This document shows, piece after piece, positions 3,794 to 5,315 of a DNA stretch of 5,315 bases (positions are counted from its first letter, which is position 1; the number at the start of each line of letters is the position of its first letter). Both the position numbers and the translations under genes were made by a program. The DNA is from Candidatus Proteinoplasmatales archaeon SG8-5 (GTDB taxonomy: Archaea > Thermoplasmatota > Thermoplasmata > SG8-5): contig LSSH01000060.1 of NCBI GenBank assembly GCA_001595885.1, forward strand, positions 1 through 5,315, given 5' to 3'. Under the pieces are notes generated by a model. The model was not told where the DNA came from and did not search any database. It saw only the letters and a program-made list of their open reading frames with translations.

Positions 3794-5315
3794 ATGAAAC
3801 AGATCGTGGAATGCGTGCCCAACTTCAGCGAGGGACGGGACAGGGCGGTCCTGGACAGGATAGTCGAGGCCATTGAGTCTGTGGAGGGGAGCAAGGTCGT
3901 GGACGTGGACATGGGAGCCGACACGAACCGCACCGTCCTCACGTTCTTCGGAACGCCCGAAAGCGTGGCGGAGTCGGCCTTCCTGGCAGTAAAGGTCTCT
4001 TCCGAGCTCATAGACATGACAGGCCACAAGGGCGCGCACCCCCGGTTCGGCGCCACCGACGTCTGCCCGTTCATACCGGTCAGCGGTGTTACGATGAAGG
4101 ACTGCGTGGCCATCTCCAAGACGGTGGGCCAGCGCATCGGAAGGGAGCTGGGATTCCCCGTCTACCTATACGAGGAATCCGCATCGTCAAAGGAGAGGAA
4201 GAGCCTGGCCTTCGTCCGGGCGGGGGAGTACGAGGGCTTGCAAAGGAGGTTCAAGTCGGGGGATATGAAACCGGACTACGGACCCGCCAAGTTCATACCC
4301 GAGTTCGGGGCGATGGCCTGCGGGGCAAGGGAGTTCCTCATCGCGTACAACATCAACCTCAACACCAAGGATAGGAAATTCGCATCCGATATAGCGCTGG
4401 ACATCAGGGAGAAGGGTCGCGCGGAACGCACCGAGAGCCCGACGCAATTCTACCGCGACGGCGACATCATCCGCGACCAGAAGGGCGAGAAGGTCGTAAT
4501 CCCTGGTAAGTTCTCGCACTGCCGGGCCATCGGCTGGTTCATCGACGAGTACGGTCAGGCGCAGATATCAATCAATCTCACCAATTACAAGAAGACGTCG
4601 ATCCACGCGGTCTTCGACGAGGTCTGCGTGCTTGCGACCCAAAGGGGCCTGAGGGTGACCGGTTCCGAGATAGTCGGGCTCGTGCCGAAGGCCGCCATGG
4701 TCGAGGCCGGCCGTCATTACCTGCGAAAACAACTGAAGCCCACCGGATACCCGGAGCGGGAGGTCATCGAGACGGCGGTGAAGTCGCTGGGCCTGAGGGA
4801 CCTGGCCCCCTTCGAGCTGAACGAGAAGGTGGTCGAATACGTGCTCGAGGAGAAGTGCAGGCTCGTGGACATGACGGTCTCAGGGTTCACGGACGAAGTG
4901 CAGACCGATTCGGTCGCCCCGGGCGGCGGCAGCGTCGCGGCCGTGAGCGGTGCGATGGGCGCCGGCCTGATAGCTATGGTATCCAACCTCAGCGGCGGAA
5001 AGGACTTCCTGGACGTCTACGAAGACATCTGCCGCATCGGCGAGGAGGCAGAGGCCATCAAGGCCGCGCTGTTATACAACGTTGACGCGGACACGGAGGC
5101 CTTCAACGCCGTGATTGCGGCCAACCGGCTTCCCAAGAAGACCAAGGCGGAACAGAAGGCCAGGGACAAGGCCGTCCAGAACGCCTTCAAGGGCGCGATA
5201 GACATACCGCTGGACACCGCACAGAGGTGCTACAGGGTCCTGGAGCTCGCCAGGGAGCTCATCGACATCGGCCTGAAGAGCTCGGCATCGGACGTGGGCG
5301 TGGGTGCCCGAATGG
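3794..5315 (+). CDS. ftcD: Bifunctional glutamate formimidoyltransferase / formimidoyl-THF cyclodeaminase (runs off right edge)
   Basis: Transfers the formimino group of N-formimino-glutamate to tetrahydrofolate and then deaminates the product to methenyl-THF, joining histidine breakdown to one-carbon metabolism. The 507 codons seen cover the transferase N-subdomain (about 1-169; VECVPNFSEGRD at 5-16, GHKGAHPRFGATDVCPF at 77-93 with the presumed catalytic His82), its C-subdomain (from FGAMACG, 171-177, to GSEIVGLVP, 290-298), a linker, and the helical cyclodeaminase domain from about 360, with DSVAPGGGSVAAVSGAMGAGL (372-392, glycine-rich folate-site segment). The fused order matches mammalian FTCD, about 541 residues, so some 35 residues are missing at the edge. 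No frameshift or stop occurs in the visible part. The frame is GC-rich. No other histidine-utilisation gene is within view; such genes may follow. ATG 3794 is supported by GGTGAT. Whether this organism uses folate or a related pterin as carrier cannot be read here. Confidence 0.95.
   Translation, partial: MKQIVECVPNFSEGRDRAVLDRIVEAIESVEGSKVVDVDMGADTNRTVLTFFGTPESVAESAFLAVKVSSELIDMTGHKGAHPRFGATDVCPFIPVSGVTMKDCVAISKTVGQRIGRELGFPVYLYEESASSKERKSLAFVRAGEYEGLQRRFKSGDMKPDYGPAKFIPEFGAMACGAREFLIAYNINLNTKDRKFASDIALDIREKGRAERTESPTQFYRDGDIIRDQKGEKVVIPGKFSHCRAIGWFIDEYGQAQISINLTNYKKTSIHAVFDEVCVLATQRGLRVTGSEIVGLVPKAAMVEAGRHYLRKQLKPTGYPEREVIETAVKSLGLRDLAPFELNEKVVEYVLEEKCRLVDMTVSGFTDEVQTDSVAPGGGSVAAVSGAMGAGLIAMVSNLSGGKDFLDVYEDICRIGEEAEAIKAALLYNVDADTEAFNAVIAANRLPKKTKAEQKARDKAVQNAFKGAIDIPLDTAQRCYRVLELARELIDIGLKSSASDVGVGARM

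Overview
The window looks like a piece of an archaeal chromosome, most likely euryarchaeal and possibly from the Thermoplasmata/methanogen side; the lineage is inference. Evidence for Archaea: an FtsZ of archaeal FtsZ1 type, archaeal elongation factor 1-beta next to a 55-residue four-CxxC zinc-ribbon protein, AT-rich TATA-box promoters in front of otherwise GC-rich genes, and Shine-Dalgarno sites of the GGTGAT type that match the end of archaeal 16S rRNA.

Layout from left to right. (1) Minus strand, 1-612: the N-terminal half of ftsZ, running off the left edge. (2) 613-741: a divergent promoter region with TATA-like sequences readable on both strands, a short inverted repeat and a possible nine-codon leader ORF. 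(3) Plus strand, 742-1017: acylphosphatase. (4) Plus strand, 1055-2990: a two-gene unit, a Roadblock/LC7 protein overlapping by 14 bp a 514-residue KaiC/GvpD-like P-loop ATPase whose second RecA-like domain has lost its Walker A motif. (5) Minus strand, 3475-3032: the zinc-ribbon protein followed 9 bp later by aEF1-beta, a translation-related operon with a promoter that fits leaderless transcription. (6) 3476-3793: a 318-bp divergent intergenic region with two perfect inverted repeats and a cluster of CCAAA motifs. (7) Plus strand, 3794 to the right edge: a bifunctional formiminotransferase-cyclodeaminase (ftcD), lacking only its extreme C-terminus in this window.

Most genes are housekeeping: cell division, translation, one-carbon/histidine catabolism and acyl-phosphate hydrolysis. 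The least explained part is the Roadblock plus degenerate double-RecA ATPase pair, which looks like a small regulatory module: a dimeric platform protein translationally coupled to a nucleotide-binding switch with one active-looking and one dead domain. The structured intergenic DNA upstream of ftcD is the second point of interest. No tRNA, rRNA, CRISPR array, insertion sequence or other sign of a mobile element was seen.
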